Part shown: positions 1 through 9,375 of the stretch, one piece after another
Layout: every line of letters starts with the position of its first letter
Numbering within the stretch: the first letter of the stretch is position 1
Assembly (NCBI GenBank): GCA_963788125.1
Contig: CAWBFN010000002.1
Coordinates: 124,001-188,000, forward strand
Direction of reading: 5' to 3'
DNA from: Bog-473 sp963788125
Lineage (GTDB): Bacteria > Actinomycetota > Acidimicrobiia > Acidimicrobiales > RAAP-2
Length of the DNA: 64,000 nt
Position numbers and translations under genes: made by a program
Notes under the pieces: generated by a model
Database searches by the model: none
What the model saw: the letters and a program-made list of their open reading frames with translations, nothing else
Told to the model about the DNA's origin: nothing

Positions 1-150
1 TCAGCGTCCGCGACGTTAGGCCCGGCCCGCAGGGCGGTCAAGCTGGGGGCCCTGCGCCCGGCCACCCCTCTGGGGCACGCGGTCAGCGCTCGCGGGGTCG
101 GCGGAGGGGGCCGGGCAGGCGTCGAAAGGCGCAGCGACTAGGCTCTCCCC

Positions 151-239
151 GGAGGGATGCGAGAGTGGCCGAATCGGACGGTCTCGAAAACCGTTGTGCC
201 TCATGGGTACCGTGGGTTCGAATCCCACTCCCTCCGCCA
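151..239 (+). tRNA. tRNA-Ser (anticodon CGA)
   Basis: The cloverleaf can be folded by eye. The acceptor arm is GGAGGGA paired with TCCCTCC. The anticodon stem ACGGT/ACCGT encloses the loop CTCGAAA, so the anticodon is CGA and reads the serine codon UCG. The T arm is GTGGG/CCCAC around TTCGAAT. A long variable arm, typical of tRNA-Ser, lies between the anticodon and T arms. The CCA end is encoded at 237-239. The 150 bases upstream hold no gene that I can support. Confidence 0.97.
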
Positions 240-343
240 CCGGGTCGAGACGGCCCGTCGGATCTCTCCTAAAGGTTTTCAGGGCAGAACAGGCGTTCTG
301 CCGGCAGCACCTGGTCGTCAGTACGACCGGAAAGGAGTCAACC

Positions 344-619
344 ATGGCACGCGCACGCTCGACGTTTGGCAAGCTGCAGCGCGACCAGGCCAAAAAGGAC
401 CGGGCCCGGGCGAAGATGGATGATCGGCAGTCGCGCCGCGAGGACAAGGCGGCCGACGACTCCGGTGGGAACGGATCGTCGAGCAGCGAGGTGGTCGACC
501 AGACCCGGCTGCTCGAGCAGTTCGCCGCTCTGCACGAGGACCTGGCGGACGGCCGCATCTCACTGGACGACTTCGAAGTCCGCCAGGAGGAGCTCCGGGC
601 CAAGATGGTGGTGGAGTAG
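344..619 (+). CDS. Small charged hypothetical protein, 91 aa
   Basis: The ATG at 344 follows AAAGGAG with about 6 bases of spacing, so it is preferred over an in-frame ATG at 194 that lies inside the tRNA. The first 45 residues are rich in Lys, Arg and Asp and include FGKLQRDQAKK. They are followed by a Ser/Gly linker and then a short acidic amphipathic helix (about residues 50-85) with LLEQFAALHEDLADG. No membrane segment or catalytic motif is visible. Similar small proteins with an FGKLQR start occur in other actinobacteria, but I know of no function. It stands alone between tRNA-Ser and the convergent metallo-beta-lactamase-fold gene. Confidence 0.75.
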   Translation: MARARSTFGKLQRDQAKKDRARAKMDDRQSRREDKAADDSGGNGSSSSEVVDQTRLLEQFAALHEDLADGRISLDDFEVRQEELRAKMVVE

Positions 620-633
620 CGACCGCCGAAGGC

Positions 634-1629
634 TCAGGTCGTCGGCGTCTCGCGCCGCTCCAGCCAGTGGCGGAATCCGGCCGCATTGGAGTGGACGCCG
701 TTCAGGGTCTCCAACTTCTCCCGTTGCGCCGGGTCGACGCCGCGCAAGCCAGCGTCGAATCGGGCCGAGAGGGCCTGGGCGATGTCGGACCCCTCCCGGA
801 ACGCCTGCTCAGCCGTCTCGGCCCACTGCCGCAGCGTCTCTTGCGCCTCCGCCAGGAGCTCTTCGGGTGACTCGAGCAGGCCGTAATGGGCCAACGCCAG
901 GGCGGACGGCCGCCGGGCCGCGAATTTCTCGAGAGAGTTGAGGGCCAGGCTCAGATCGAAGTCGGGTGGGGGGGTGGCCGGGCGCAGCACCCCCCCGTCG
1001 GGCAGCTTGACCCCGACGGCGTCCCCGGCGAAGAGGACCCCGGTCGCCGAGTCGTGAAACCCCACATGGTGCTTGGCGTGCCCTGGTGAGTCCACCGCCA
1101 CCAACGTCCGGTCGGAGCTGACGGCGATCTCCTCGCCATCGGCCACGACGTGGAGTCGGCTGGCATCCGTCGGCTCGAGGCGACCGTACAGCGAGTCCAG
1201 CAGCGGCCCGTAGACCCGTGATGCCGAGTCGATCAGGCGGGTCGGATCGGACAGGTGGCGGGCCCCCTTCTCGTGCACATAGATGGTGGCGGCGGGGAAG
1301 GCCCGCGCCACGTCGCCGACGCCGCCGGCATGATCGAGGTGGATGTGGGTGATCGCCACACCCGCCAGTTCCTGGGGTCCCACGCCGATCTTGTGCAGCG
1401 AGGCCAGGAGGACCGGAACCGACGACTGGCTCCCCGTTTCGACGAGCACCGGGGCTGAGCCCTCGACCAGGTAGCCCGCCGTCACCCGCTCCCAACCCCC
1501 GAGTAGGGTGTCGATCTCCAACACCCCCGGTGCGATGCTGCGTGGCTCGGCGACGACCGGGGCTGCCGCCGTGGTGTCGTGGTCGCCGCCGTCGGGCTGC
1601 CCGGGCGGGTGCTGGTGCGCGCCACTCAT
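634..1629 (-). CDS. MBL-fold metallo-hydrolase, 331 aa
   Basis: The metallo-beta-lactamase signature THIHLDHAGG lies at about residues 94-103 and supplies the HxHxDH zinc ligands. Further expected ligands are a His in GHAKHHVGF (about 180), the Asp of FAGDAVG (about 205) and the His of LALAHYG (about 250). This set is typical of glyoxalase II-like and lactonase-like hydrolases with a dinuclear zinc site. The first 30 residues are Pro/His-rich and poorly structured, so the true start could be internal. No signal peptide is visible, so a cytoplasmic enzyme is likely. The substrate cannot be told from the sequence. The gene ends 14 bases from the convergent small gene on its downstream side. Confidence 0.88.
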   Translation of the reverse strand: MSGAHQHPPGQPDGGDHDTTAAAPVVAEPRSIAPGVLEIDTLLGGWERVTAGYLVEGSAPVLVETGSQSSVPVLLASLHKIGVGPQELAGVAITHIHLDHAGGVGDVARAFPAATIYVHEKGARHLSDPTRLIDSASRVYGPLLDSLYGRLEPTDASRLHVVADGEEIAVSSDRTLVAVDSPGHAKHHVGFHDSATGVLFAGDAVGVKLPDGGVLRPATPPPDFDLSLALNSLEKFAARRPSALALAHYGLLESPEELLAEAQETLRQWAETAEQAFREGSDIAQALSARFDAGLRGVDPAQREKLETLNGVHSNAAGFRHWLERRETPTT

Positions 1630-1762
1630 CGGCCGTCGACCTCACTGACGACCTTCGCGTCGTCGGGCGTCCGATGCGACGCCTCCGGCCGGCGTTCCTT
1701 CACGGTGCATGCCTTCATGTGGTCCTTCCTCGCGGTCGGTGGTGCATCGCCCGGGCGGCGAC

Positions 1763-3682
1763 TCAGCGATGTGCCCCGCCGCGACGCTTGACGATACGGT
1801 CCCGCTTCGGCTTCGGCGACCCCGACCGGGCCGGGAGCATGGAGATGGTGTGATCGACCAGTCGCCGGGTGCGGCCGTCCGTCCTGGTTTCGGTAGCCAG
1901 CGCGTCGCGCCCGGTCAGCCGGTAGGCCGAGTTCACCAGCGACACGTGGGAGAAGGCCTGGGGGAAGTTGCCGACGAGGCGCCCGTCCACCGGGTCGTAC
2001 TCCTCGGAGAGGAGGCCGAGGTCGTTGCGCAGCGCCAGCAACCGAGCGAAGAGCTCTTCGGCGTCGTCCTTGCGCCCAATCATGTGCAGGCAGTCGACCA
2101 GCCAGAACGAACAGGCGAGGAAGGCCCCCTCCCGACCGGTCAGCCCGTCGACCGAGCCATCATCGGTCGTGCGGTAGCGCAGGACGAACCCGTCTTCAAC
2201 CAATCCCTTCTCCACGGCTTCCACCGTGCTGATCACCCGTGGGTCGGTGGGCGGCAGGAACCCCACGAGGGGGATCATCAAGACGCTGGCGTCGAGCTGG
2301 TCGCACTCGTAGTACTGGGTGAACGCCCCGATCTTCTCGTTGTAGCCCTTCTCGCACACCTCGGTGAAGATCTTGTGACGCAGGACGCGCCAGTCCTCGA
2401 GGGGGCCCTCGAGCTCCGGCCACTCCTCGAGCGTCTTCACCGCCCGGTCGACGGCCACCCAGGCCATGACCTTCGAGTGCGTGAAGTGCCGGCGCGGACC
2501 GCGAACCTCCCAGATGCCGTCGTCTGGTTCGGCCCAGCCGGTCTCGAGAAACTGCACCAGCTGGGTCTGCAGGGCCCACGCTGCCCTGCTCTGCACGCCG
2601 TCGCTGCGCGCCGAGGCGAAGAGGGCCGACATCACCTCGCCGTAGACATCGAGTTGGAACTGCCCCGAGGCGGCATTGCCGATCCGCACCGGGGCCGAGT
2701 TCTCGTAGCCGGGGAGCCACGATGCCTCCCACTCCTCGAGCCGGCGCTCGCCCGCCGGTCCGTACATGATCTGGAGGCGCGAGACATCGCCGGCCACCGC
2801 CCGGAGCAGCCAGTCGCGCCAGGCCATCGCTTCTTCGAAGTACCCGCCGCGCATGAGCGACTCCAATGTGAGGGTGGCGTCGCGGAGCCAGCAGTAGCGG
2901 TAGTCCCAGTTACGGGTGCCACCGATGGCTTCGGGAAGCGAGGTCGTGGCGGCCGCCACGATCCCCCCGGTGGGCTCGTAGGTCAACGATTTCAGCGTGA
3001 TGAGCGAGCGGACCACGGCGTCCCGGTAGGGGCCTTCGTAGGTGCAGCGGGCGGCCCACTCCTTCCAGTACGCATCGGTCAGGTTGATGGCGTAGTAGGC
3101 GTCGAGCGGCGGGGGTGGATCCTCGTGCGAGGGATACCAGACAAAGGTGAACGGGAATCGTTGCCCCGCGCTCACGCTGAAGTCGGCCTCGGTGTGCAGG
3201 TCGTGACCGACCGGATCGACCATGTGCCACAGCGCCACGGCGTCGGGCCCGGCGGTCATCCGGATCAGGCCGTCCGTGGAGGTGAGCCATGGCACGATCT
3301 CCCCGTAGTCGAAGCGCACGGCCAGGTCCATGTGCATGTCGACCGTTCCCGACACGCCTTCGACCAGCCGGACGACATGGGGGTGGCTGTCGCGCATGGG
3401 CATGCAGTCGGTGATACGCACGGTTCCGGTGGCCGTGTCGAACTCGGTCTCGAGCACCAGAGAGTCCTTCCGGTAGCTGCGACGGGTCGCCACGACGCTC
3501 GACTCGCCCCCCGAGGGGTACAGCTGCCAGAAGCCGTGGGCGTCGTTGCCGAGCAGGCCGGAGAAACACGACGGTGAGTCGAAGTGGGGTAGGCACAGCC
3601 AGTCGATGGATCCGTTCCTCCCCACGATGGCGGCCGTGTGCAGGTCGCCCAGCACGGCATAGTCCTCTATGCGCTGTGTCAT
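1763..3682 (-). CDS. Glycoside hydrolase family 15 protein (trehalase/glucoamylase type), 639 aa
   Basis: The protein begins MTQRIEDYAVLGD and continues with GSIDWLCLPHFDSP, the usual N-terminal beta-sandwich start of actinobacterial GH15 enzymes. The catalytic alpha/alpha-barrel signature NWDYRYCWLRDA sits near residue 255, and HFTHSKVMAWVAVDRA follows near residue 405. Known members hydrolyse alpha-glucosidic bonds with two Glu residues acting as acid and base; mycobacterial enzymes of this type are trehalases. A trehalose-6-phosphate synthase is encoded at 45686-47095, so trehalose is a plausible substrate, but that is inference. An alternative in-frame ATG lies nine bases upstream at 3691. 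No signal peptide is seen, so the enzyme is probably intracellular. Confidence 0.9.
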   Translation of the reverse strand: MTQRIEDYAVLGDLHTAAIVGRNGSIDWLCLPHFDSPSCFSGLLGNDAHGFWQLYPSGGESSVVATRRSYRKDSLVLETEFDTATGTVRITDCMPMRDSHPHVVRLVEGVSGTVDMHMDLAVRFDYGEIVPWLTSTDGLIRMTAGPDAVALWHMVDPVGHDLHTEADFSVSAGQRFPFTFVWYPSHEDPPPPLDAYYAINLTDAYWKEWAARCTYEGPYRDAVVRSLITLKSLTYEPTGGIVAAATTSLPEAIGGTRNWDYRYCWLRDATLTLESLMRGGYFEEAMAWRDWLLRAVAGDVSRLQIMYGPAGERRLEEWEASWLPGYENSAPVRIGNAASGQFQLDVYGEVMSALFASARSDGVQSRAAWALQTQLVQFLETGWAEPDDGIWEVRGPRRHFTHSKVMAWVAVDRAVKTLEEWPELEGPLEDWRVLRHKIFTEVCEKGYNEKIGAFTQYYECDQLDASVLMIPLVGFLPPTDPRVISTVEAVEKGLVEDGFVLRYRTTDDGSVDGLTGREGAFLACSFWLVDCLHMIGRKDDAEELFARLLALRNDLGLLSEEYDPVDGRLVGNFPQAFSHVSLVNSAYRLTGRDALATETRTDGRTRRLVDHTISMLPARSGSPKPKRDRIVKRRGGAHR

Positions 3683-3709
3683 GGGCGCCATTCTCTCATC
3701 CGGCGTCTG

Positions 3710-4888
3710 TCATCCGGCGGCGCACTTCTCGGTGCTCACCGGTGCCGTTCGACTCTCTGCCAGTTGCACCCGTGACAGGACGCCGGGTGAGGTCAGGGCG
3801 TACCCCACGTTGGCGTAGACGGTGGACCGTGAGAAGACGACCCCGACGACCGTCCCACCGGCCGTCACCAATGGCCCTCCCGAATTTCCCGGGCGTACAT
3901 CCGCATCGAGCGCGTACACGCTACGGATCACCACACCTTGGTTGTAGATGTCCCGGCCCAACGCGGTGATCTCACCCGAGACGCCGGCCCCGCCGATCGT
4001 CAGCGGACCATCCTCGGGGTAGCCCAGTATTGCCGCCTGGGTGCCGCGCGGGACCTGGTCGGGATCGATGTCGAGCGCCGGACCCAGCGGCGCGGCGGTA
4101 CGCAGGACCGCCAGATCAAAATCGGGATCGAACAGCACGACCGTGGCCCGGTACGGCACGTTCCCCACGACGACCTGCGTGGCGGTCTCGCCGGCCACCA
4201 CATGGGCGTTGGTCGCGACCAGCCCGCGGCCCACCACGAAGCCCGAACCCTCCTGCTCCTCGCCGCACGCGGCACCCAGGATCTTGACGGTCGAGAGGGC
4301 CGCCGGCTCCGCCAGGGCTTGGGTCGCGGCACTGGTCGGCGTGGCCACGGGCCCCGTCGACGGTTCGACCAAGGTGTTGAAGACCTGGGGAAAGCCCTGG
4401 TTGTCGAGCAGGGTCTGCAATTCGGAGAAGGCGGACGGCACCTGGGGCAGGACCCGGTCGATGGAGTGGAGGATGTCGGATCGGGCCACGGCCGAGCTGA
4501 GCCAGGTGAAGCGGCTGTTCGGCGACAGGATGAGGCCGGCGACGAACCAGGCCGACAGCAGGACCGCGGCGACCGCCACGACGACCCCGAGGGCGGCGTC
4601 GACGTTCCCCAGATGATGACGGCGGATGGCGCCATTGCTGTAGGTCCCGACCATCCGGCCGAGGACCGCCACGATGGCCGCGGTGACCAGGACCGCAGCC
4701 ACTGTGACCAGATCACGCTGGGTGGGGGGATGGACGAACGACAACGCCCGGACCCACACGGTTTCGCCGAGCACTATCCCCAGCCAGAGCCCGCCGAAGG
4801 TCATGAGCTGGACGAGCGCGCCGAGACGGAGCCCGTGCACGGCGGCGAGCAGCATCAACCCGATGATCAGCAGGTCGACCCAGTTCAC
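3710..4888 (-). CDS. marP: MarP-like membrane serine protease, about 392 aa
   Basis: The N-terminal third contains four hydrophobic segments resembling the CvpA fold (WVDLLIIGLMLLAAVHG and following). The C-terminal two thirds form a chymotrypsin-like protease with all three catalytic regions: His in ATNAHVVAG, Asp in DPDFDLAVLR and Ser in RPGNSGGPLV. One Cys lies just before the protease domain (GAACGEEQ) and one at the C-terminus (TEKCAAG). This matches the disulfide described for mycobacterial MarP, an envelope protease needed for survival in acid. The GTG at 4888 is chosen because it begins directly with the membrane segment; the frame stays open to 4915. The neighbouring lipoprotein gene is divergent. 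Confidence 0.88.
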   Translation of the reverse strand: MNWVDLLIIGLMLLAAVHGLRLGALVQLMTFGGLWLGIVLGETVWVRALSFVHPPTQRDLVTVAAVLVTAAIVAVLGRMVGTYSNGAIRRHHLGNVDAALGVVVAVAAVLLSAWFVAGLILSPNSRFTWLSSAVARSDILHSIDRVLPQVPSAFSELQTLLDNQGFPQVFNTLVEPSTGPVATPTSAATQALAEPAALSTVKILGAACGEEQEGSGFVVGRGLVATNAHVVAGETATQVVVGNVPYRATVVLFDPDFDLAVLRTAAPLGPALDIDPDQVPRGTQAAILGYPEDGPLTIGGAGVSGEITALGRDIYNQGVVIRSVYALDADVRPGNSGGPLVTAGGTVVGVVFSRSTVYANVGYALTSPGVLSRVQLAESRTAPVSTEKCAAG

Positions 4889-4952
4889 AGTAAGCGAGGG
4901 TAGCCAACAGTGCACGGGGATTTCGCGTGCCCGCCACTAATGTCCTCCCGCG

Positions 4953-6233
4953 GTGCCCTGCAACCAACTTCGAAGAGCTCGGCGCGTCCCGCGGGCCCGA
5001 GGAAGGCGGTGGCCTGCCCTGCTGGTGACCGTGGGCCTGGCCGCGGCGGCCTGCAACGCCTCACCGTCGCCCCGGGGCGCGGGTGGTGCGCCGGTTCTCG
5101 GTCAGCAACGCGGGACCCCGGCGGTCGTCGGGCAGCCCGCGCCGGCGGCGACCGGCCAACTCGACGCGGTGTCCTGTGCCAGCCGCGATCTCTGTTGGGC
5201 CGTCGGCACTCCCGCGGCGCAGCCGGTGGCGGGCCCCAGCTCCACCGCTCCGTCCCCGTCGGACGCGGTCATCGTCGCCACGGCCAACGGTGGCCGTACC
5301 TGGGTCGCGCAGCCAGTGGCGCTCACCTCCACCCTCGAGCTCGACGGGATCTCGTGCCCGGACGTGCGGCATTGCATGGCGGTGGGCTCCACCGGCGCCG
5401 GTTCGTCCACCGCCGCCGTGCTCACCACCGAGGACGGCGGTGCCCACTGGACGCAGGCCGCGCCGCCGGCGGGGGCCATCGTCGTCACCGGCGTCGACTG
5501 CATCGATGCGGTCAGCTGCACCGCCATCGCCGACGACGGCACCGCCTTTTGGTCTGCCCAGTCGACGGACTTCGGCCGCTCGTGGCAGAGGGAGGGCGAC
5601 CTGCCCGCCGTCGTCGAGGATCCCGGCGGGCTTTCCTGTGCACTCGACGGCACCTGCCTGGTCACCGGGTTCACGCCCACCAGCGCGGGCCATGGTCAAG
5701 GCGCCATCGCGACGAGCAGCGACGGGGGTGCGACATGGACCGCCTCCCAGGTGCCCGCCGGCACCGGGCTCCTGCAGAGTGCGGTGTGTGCCACCGCGAC
5801 CTCCTGCCTGGCCGGGGGAACGACATCGACGACGGTGAGCGCGCTCGTTCCGGCCAAGGGCGCGCTCCTGCAGAGCGAAGACGGCGGGCGGACCTGGACC
5901 GCCTCCGTGCAAACCCCGACGGTCGACGACATCTTCGGCATCGACTGCCCGTCGTCTCGCGTCTGCGTGGCGGTGGGAACGGACTGGGTGGGTACACCGG
6001 CAGTGGGGACCGGGGCCGTGGCCCGCAGCAGCGACGGGGGCTCCTCGTTCACGGCAGTGACGACCGAGTACACGCCGCTGGCGCTCACCGCGCTGGCCTG
6101 TCCCACGCCCGGTAACTGTGTCGCCGTCGGTGGCAATACGGTGGCCCGGATCATCCTCCCGGTCCTCACCCCCGTCACCCCCGCCGGCGGCCATCAGGGC
6201 CCGCGGGAGACCGTCCCGCGGGGCCACCGCTGA
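4953..6233 (+). CDS. Secreted lipoprotein with BNR-like (SxDGGxTW) repeats, 426 aa
   Basis: A twin-Arg-rich N-terminus is followed by a hydrophobic stretch ending LAAAAC, a good lipobox with the lipidated Cys near residue 33, so the protein should be anchored outside the membrane. The mature part repeats a module containing SxDGGxTW (for example NGGRTW, EDGGAHW, SDGGATW, EDGGRTW, SDGGSSF), and each module also has a Cys pair of the type SCxxxxxC. This resembles the sialidase BNR or Ycf48-like beta-propeller architecture. The Asp-box residues shape the fold and are not catalytic, so enzyme activity is not implied. A TAATGT hexamer at 4938 lies nine bases before the GTG start. The function is unknown. 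Confidence 0.8.
   Translation: MPCNQLRRARRVPRARGRRWPALLVTVGLAAAACNASPSPRGAGGAPVLGQQRGTPAVVGQPAPAATGQLDAVSCASRDLCWAVGTPAAQPVAGPSSTAPSPSDAVIVATANGGRTWVAQPVALTSTLELDGISCPDVRHCMAVGSTGAGSSTAAVLTTEDGGAHWTQAAPPAGAIVVTGVDCIDAVSCTAIADDGTAFWSAQSTDFGRSWQREGDLPAVVEDPGGLSCALDGTCLVTGFTPTSAGHGQGAIATSSDGGATWTASQVPAGTGLLQSAVCATATSCLAGGTTSTTVSALVPAKGALLQSEDGGRTWTASVQTPTVDDIFGIDCPSSRVCVAVGTDWVGTPAVGTGAVARSSDGGSSFTAVTTEYTPLALTALACPTPGNCVAVGGNTVARIILPVLTPVTPAGGHQGPRETVPRGHR
6200..6222 (+). terminator. GC-rich hairpin at the 3' end of the lipoprotein gene
   Basis: CCCGCGGGA and TCCCGCGGG form a perfect nine-base-pair stem around the loop GACCG. It lies just inside the stop codon of the lipoprotein gene and faces the convergent oxidoreductase gene that ends at 6255. 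There is no T-run, so termination is only a possibility. Confidence 0.3.
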
Positions 6234-6254
6234 GAAGTAGCCCCAGACCGACCC

Positions 6255-7184
6255 TCAGAGGAGCTGCGGTACGACGCGGTCGGCGATGAGACGGATATGG
6301 TCGAGATCGTCGAGATCGAGCACCTGGAGATAGACGGTCCCCGCCCCGGCCGCGCCGAACGCCAGCAGGCGTTCCGCCACCTCGTCGGGTGTCCCCGCCG
6401 CGCCGTGGGCACGCAGCTCGCCGGGGTCACGGCCGATCGCCTCGGCGCGCCGAACGACCTCGGCCTCGTCGGCGCCGCAGCACACGACCTGGGCCACTGA
6501 GAGACCCAGAGTGGCGGGGTCGCGGTCGATGGCCTCGCAGGCGACGCGCACACGGGAGAACTGACCCTCGGTGTCGGCCAGCGGGAGGAAGGCGAGGTTG
6601 AACTCGTCGGCGAAGGTGGCCGCCAGGCGCGGGGTGCGCCTGGCTCCGCCACCGCCCACGATCAACGGCGGGTGGGGCTGTTGGAGCGGCTTGGGCAGCG
6701 CGGGACTGTCCACCAGCCGGTAGTGCCTCCCCGCGAAGGAGTACTGCCGACCGACGGGCGTCGCCCACAGCCCGGTCACGATGGTCAACTGCTCCTCGAG
6801 CTTCTCGAAGCGCTCGCCGAGCGGGGGGAAGGGGATGCCGTACGCCGTGTGCTCCGCCTCGTACCAACCGGTCCCCAGCCCCAGCTCGATTCGCCCACCG
6901 CTCATGGCGTCCACCTGGGCCACCGTGACGGCGAGGATGCCCGGCCAGCGGAAGGTGGCCGAGGTGACCAGGGTGCCCAGACGGATGCGGCTGGTCTCTC
7001 GGGCCAGCGCGCCCAGGGTCACCCACGCGTCGGTCGGGCCGGGGAGCCCGTCCCCGCCCATGGACAGGTAGTGGTCGGAGCGGAAGAAGGCGTCGAAACC
7101 GCACGACTCGACGGTCCGGGCCACCTCGAGGAGCTGCTGATAGTCGGCCCCCTGCTGAGGCTCGACGAAGATGCGCACCCTCAC
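6255..7184 (-). CDS. LLM-class F420-dependent oxidoreductase, 309 aa
   Basis: This is a luciferase-like monooxygenase fold, a TIM barrel that in actinobacteria usually binds coenzyme F420. Visible family features are FDAFFRSDHY near residue 33, LGALARETSRIRLGTLVTS near residue 57, GRIELGLGTGWYEAEH near residue 97 (the cofactor-phosphate region), and PPLIVGGGGARRTPRLAA near residue 173. The length is normal for the TIGR03560-type subgroup. These enzymes carry out hydride transfer to or from organic substrates, and the substrate here is unknown. The neighbours are convergent on one side and divergent (DUF4328 gene) on the other, so the gene is probably transcribed alone. Confidence 0.9.
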   Translation of the reverse strand: MRVRIFVEPQQGADYQQLLEVARTVESCGFDAFFRSDHYLSMGGDGLPGPTDAWVTLGALARETSRIRLGTLVTSATFRWPGILAVTVAQVDAMSGGRIELGLGTGWYEAEHTAYGIPFPPLGERFEKLEEQLTIVTGLWATPVGRQYSFAGRHYRLVDSPALPKPLQQPHPPLIVGGGGARRTPRLAATFADEFNLAFLPLADTEGQFSRVRVACEAIDRDPATLGLSVAQVVCCGADEAEVVRRAEAIGRDPGELRAHGAAGTPDEVAERLLAFGAAGAGTVYLQVLDLDDLDHIRLIADRVVPQLL

Positions 7185-7257
7185 GTCGCCAGGCTACCGG
7201 CAGCGGCCCGCCTCGACCTGCGGGTTACTGCGGGCGACAGTTTGAGAGAATGGAGGG

Positions 7258-8130
7258 GTGAGTGACGATGTGAGCGGGTATCCAGGCGCGCCCCCCGGGT
7301 GGTACCCCGATCCCGCGGGGGGATCCGGACAACGCTGGTGGGACGGCTACGAGTGGACCGAGGCCACGGTCGCTGGGGCCCCACCTCCGCCACCGCCTCC
7401 TCCGCCACCGGCGCCGGTGGCGGGCCCACCGGCGGCGTGGTCGCCCGCCCCGCCCGCCTACGGTGCCGCCTGGCATCCGAGCGCCGTCTATCACGGTGCG
7501 CCCGAGGTGTCCTCGTTGGTGGGGAACGAGCTGCGGATCTCACGTGCCGGCCGTCTGGCCCTCGCCTTCCCGGGCGTCGCCTGCCTGGCCGATCTGATCG
7601 TCGGGGCGGCCAACGCGTCGCAGTGGCGGAACTTCGGCCATCAGTTCCACGTGGCACTGCAGGCGGCTCAGAACCACGAGCCCGCCCCGGCCGTGACCGC
7701 GCCGCACTCCTTCAGCACCATCTCGTCGCTCCTGACGTTGTGCGCCATCGCGGCCGTCATCGTCGTGTGCGTGTGGCAGTTCAGGGCTGCGACCGCGGCG
7801 CGGGCACTGCGTCTTCCGGCCAAGCGCTCGCCGGGATGGGGGGTGGCCTTCTGGTTCATCCCGGTCGTCAGCCTCTGGATGCCCTATCAGGCGATCCGCG
7901 ACTGCCTGGCCCCCTCCGATCCACATCGCACCGTGGTGTTGCGGTTCTGGCTGTGTACCGTCGGGATGGAGATCGGGACCTTCGTGACGTTCATCGGGCT
8001 GATGTCCTCGACGTACTTCGCCATGGTGACCGCCATCCCCACCGCGCTCTGTGCCCTGGGCGTCGTGGCCTCGGCGCCCAGGGTCGTCACATCCATCGCC
8101 ACGGCGCATCGGGCCGCGGTGAACCCGTAG
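7258..8130 (+). CDS. DUF2510/DUF4328 membrane protein, 290 aa
   Basis: The N-terminus carries the DUF2510 motif PGWYPDP followed by RWWDGYEWT, a short Trp-rich module common at the N-terminus of actinobacterial membrane proteins. A long Pro-rich linker follows (residues 40-60). The C-terminal 190 residues contain four or five hydrophobic segments and the DUF4328 hallmark SPGWGVAFWFIPVVSLWMPYQA. The topology suggests a cytoplasmic N-terminus and a four-helix membrane core. The biochemical role of DUF4328 is not known. The GTG start at 7258 is embedded in GGAGGGGTG; the usual Shine-Dalgarno spacing is absent. Confidence 0.85.
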   Translation: MSDDVSGYPGAPPGWYPDPAGGSGQRWWDGYEWTEATVAGAPPPPPPPPPPAPVAGPPAAWSPAPPAYGAAWHPSAVYHGAPEVSSLVGNELRISRAGRLALAFPGVACLADLIVGAANASQWRNFGHQFHVALQAAQNHEPAPAVTAPHSFSTISSLLTLCAIAAVIVVCVWQFRAATAARALRLPAKRSPGWGVAFWFIPVVSLWMPYQAIRDCLAPSDPHRTVVLRFWLCTVGMEIGTFVTFIGLMSSTYFAMVTAIPTALCALGVVASAPRVVTSIATAHRAAVNP

Positions 8131-8190
8131 TGTGAACACCGGACATCGATCCCCGGGGAGGTGGGCCACCGTTGAGCGGATGGACGTCAC

Positions 8191-9375
8191 ATGGTTGATC
8201 CCATGGCCGGGGCGTCGATCGATGCCGTCTTCGACGAGATGGTCGACACCCGCCGTTCCCTTCACCGTCGACCGGAGCTGGCGTTCGAGGAACACGCCAC
8301 GTCGGCGTTGATCCGCGATCGCATGGCCACGTTCGGAGTCGGCGAGCTCAGGCGCGTCACCCAGACGGGCGGGATCTTCGCCATGGACGGGGGGCGGCCG
8401 GGCCGGGCCGTCGTCATGCGGGCCGATATCGACGCTTTGCCCATTGAGGAGAACGCTGCGCAACCGTTTCCCTCCGATGTGAACGGCATCATGCACGCGT
8501 GCGGGCACGACGTCCATGTCGCTTCCCTACTCGGCGTGGCCCATGCGCTGAGCGGGTGCCGTGAAGACCTGCCGGGTCGCTACATCTTCGTGTTTCAACC
8601 GGGCGAGGAGGCCCTGTGCGGTGCGAAACGGATGATCGACGGTGGTGCGCTCGACGCCATGGGTGGCGCCCGCCTGGTGGGCTTCCACGTGACCTCGCAG
8701 CTTCCGACCGGACTCGTGGCACTGCGCGAAGGCATCGCCATGTCGGAGGCCCACTCGCTGCGCATCACCCTGGTCGGTCCGGGCGGCCACGGCGCCATCC
8801 CCACCGCCCGTGGTGACGTCATACGAGCGACCGCCGACCTCGTCACCCGACTGGCGGGGGTCGCCGCGGGTTTGACCTACGAGGACACCAACTGCGTCTG
8901 CAGCGCCGGAACGCTCTCCGCCGGCACCGCGGTGAACGTGGTCCCCACCACCGCCACCGTGTCGGGAACGCTGCGCACCTTCACCGACGCGCAGCGGCGG
9001 TCAGCACTCACCCGCCTACGGGCACTGTGCGACGCTGTCGCCGACGCGCACGGGGTCGGGGTCGATCTGGAGGTGCCCGAGCACACGCCGCAAGTGGTCA
9101 ACGACGGCCGGGTCACCGACGTGGTCGAGGAGGTCGCGCAGGGGCTCCTCGGCGAGGAGTACGTCCTGCGCATGTCGCCATCCTCCCCGAGCGACGATGT
9201 CAGTGAGTTCCTCGCTCATCTTCCCGGCTGCTACTTCTTCGTCGGCGGAGCCCGCCCGGACGGGACCAGCGGGATGCACCACAGTCCCACGTTCTTCGTG
9301 GAGGACGAATCGCTGCGCGTCGGTGCGGGCGTGCTCCTGCGCAGCGCCATGGCGCTGGCCGCCGCCGGTTCTTAG
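8191..9375 (+). CDS. M20 family amidohydrolase/peptidase, 394 aa
   Basis: All expected metal-site motifs of the M20D group are present: MRADIDALPIEE near residue 76, MHACGHDVHVA near 97, FQPGEEALCGA near 137, GFHVTSQ near 165 and MHHSPTFFVEDE near the C-terminus. The smaller lid domain lies at about residues 185-295. Relatives hydrolyse N-acyl or N-aminoacyl amides such as hippurate, N-acetyl-amino acids or indole-3-acetyl conjugates; the substrate here cannot be assigned. An in-frame ATG four codons downstream is an alternative start. Its stop codon overlaps the stop of the convergent P450 gene by three bases. Confidence 0.9.
   Translation: MVDPMAGASIDAVFDEMVDTRRSLHRRPELAFEEHATSALIRDRMATFGVGELRRVTQTGGIFAMDGGRPGRAVVMRADIDALPIEENAAQPFPSDVNGIMHACGHDVHVASLLGVAHALSGCREDLPGRYIFVFQPGEEALCGAKRMIDGGALDAMGGARLVGFHVTSQLPTGLVALREGIAMSEAHSLRITLVGPGGHGAIPTARGDVIRATADLVTRLAGVAAGLTYEDTNCVCSAGTLSAGTAVNVVPTTATVSGTLRTFTDAQRRSALTRLRALCDAVADAHGVGVDLEVPEHTPQVVNDGRVTDVVEEVAQGLLGEEYVLRMSPSSPSDDVSEFLAHLPGCYFFVGGARPDGTSGMHHSPTFFVEDESLRVGAGVLLRSAMALAAAGS

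Noticed and set aside
1709..3577. A 622-codon plus-strand open frame
   Set aside because: It is antisense to the GH15 gene, has no family motifs, and its length is expected at high GC.
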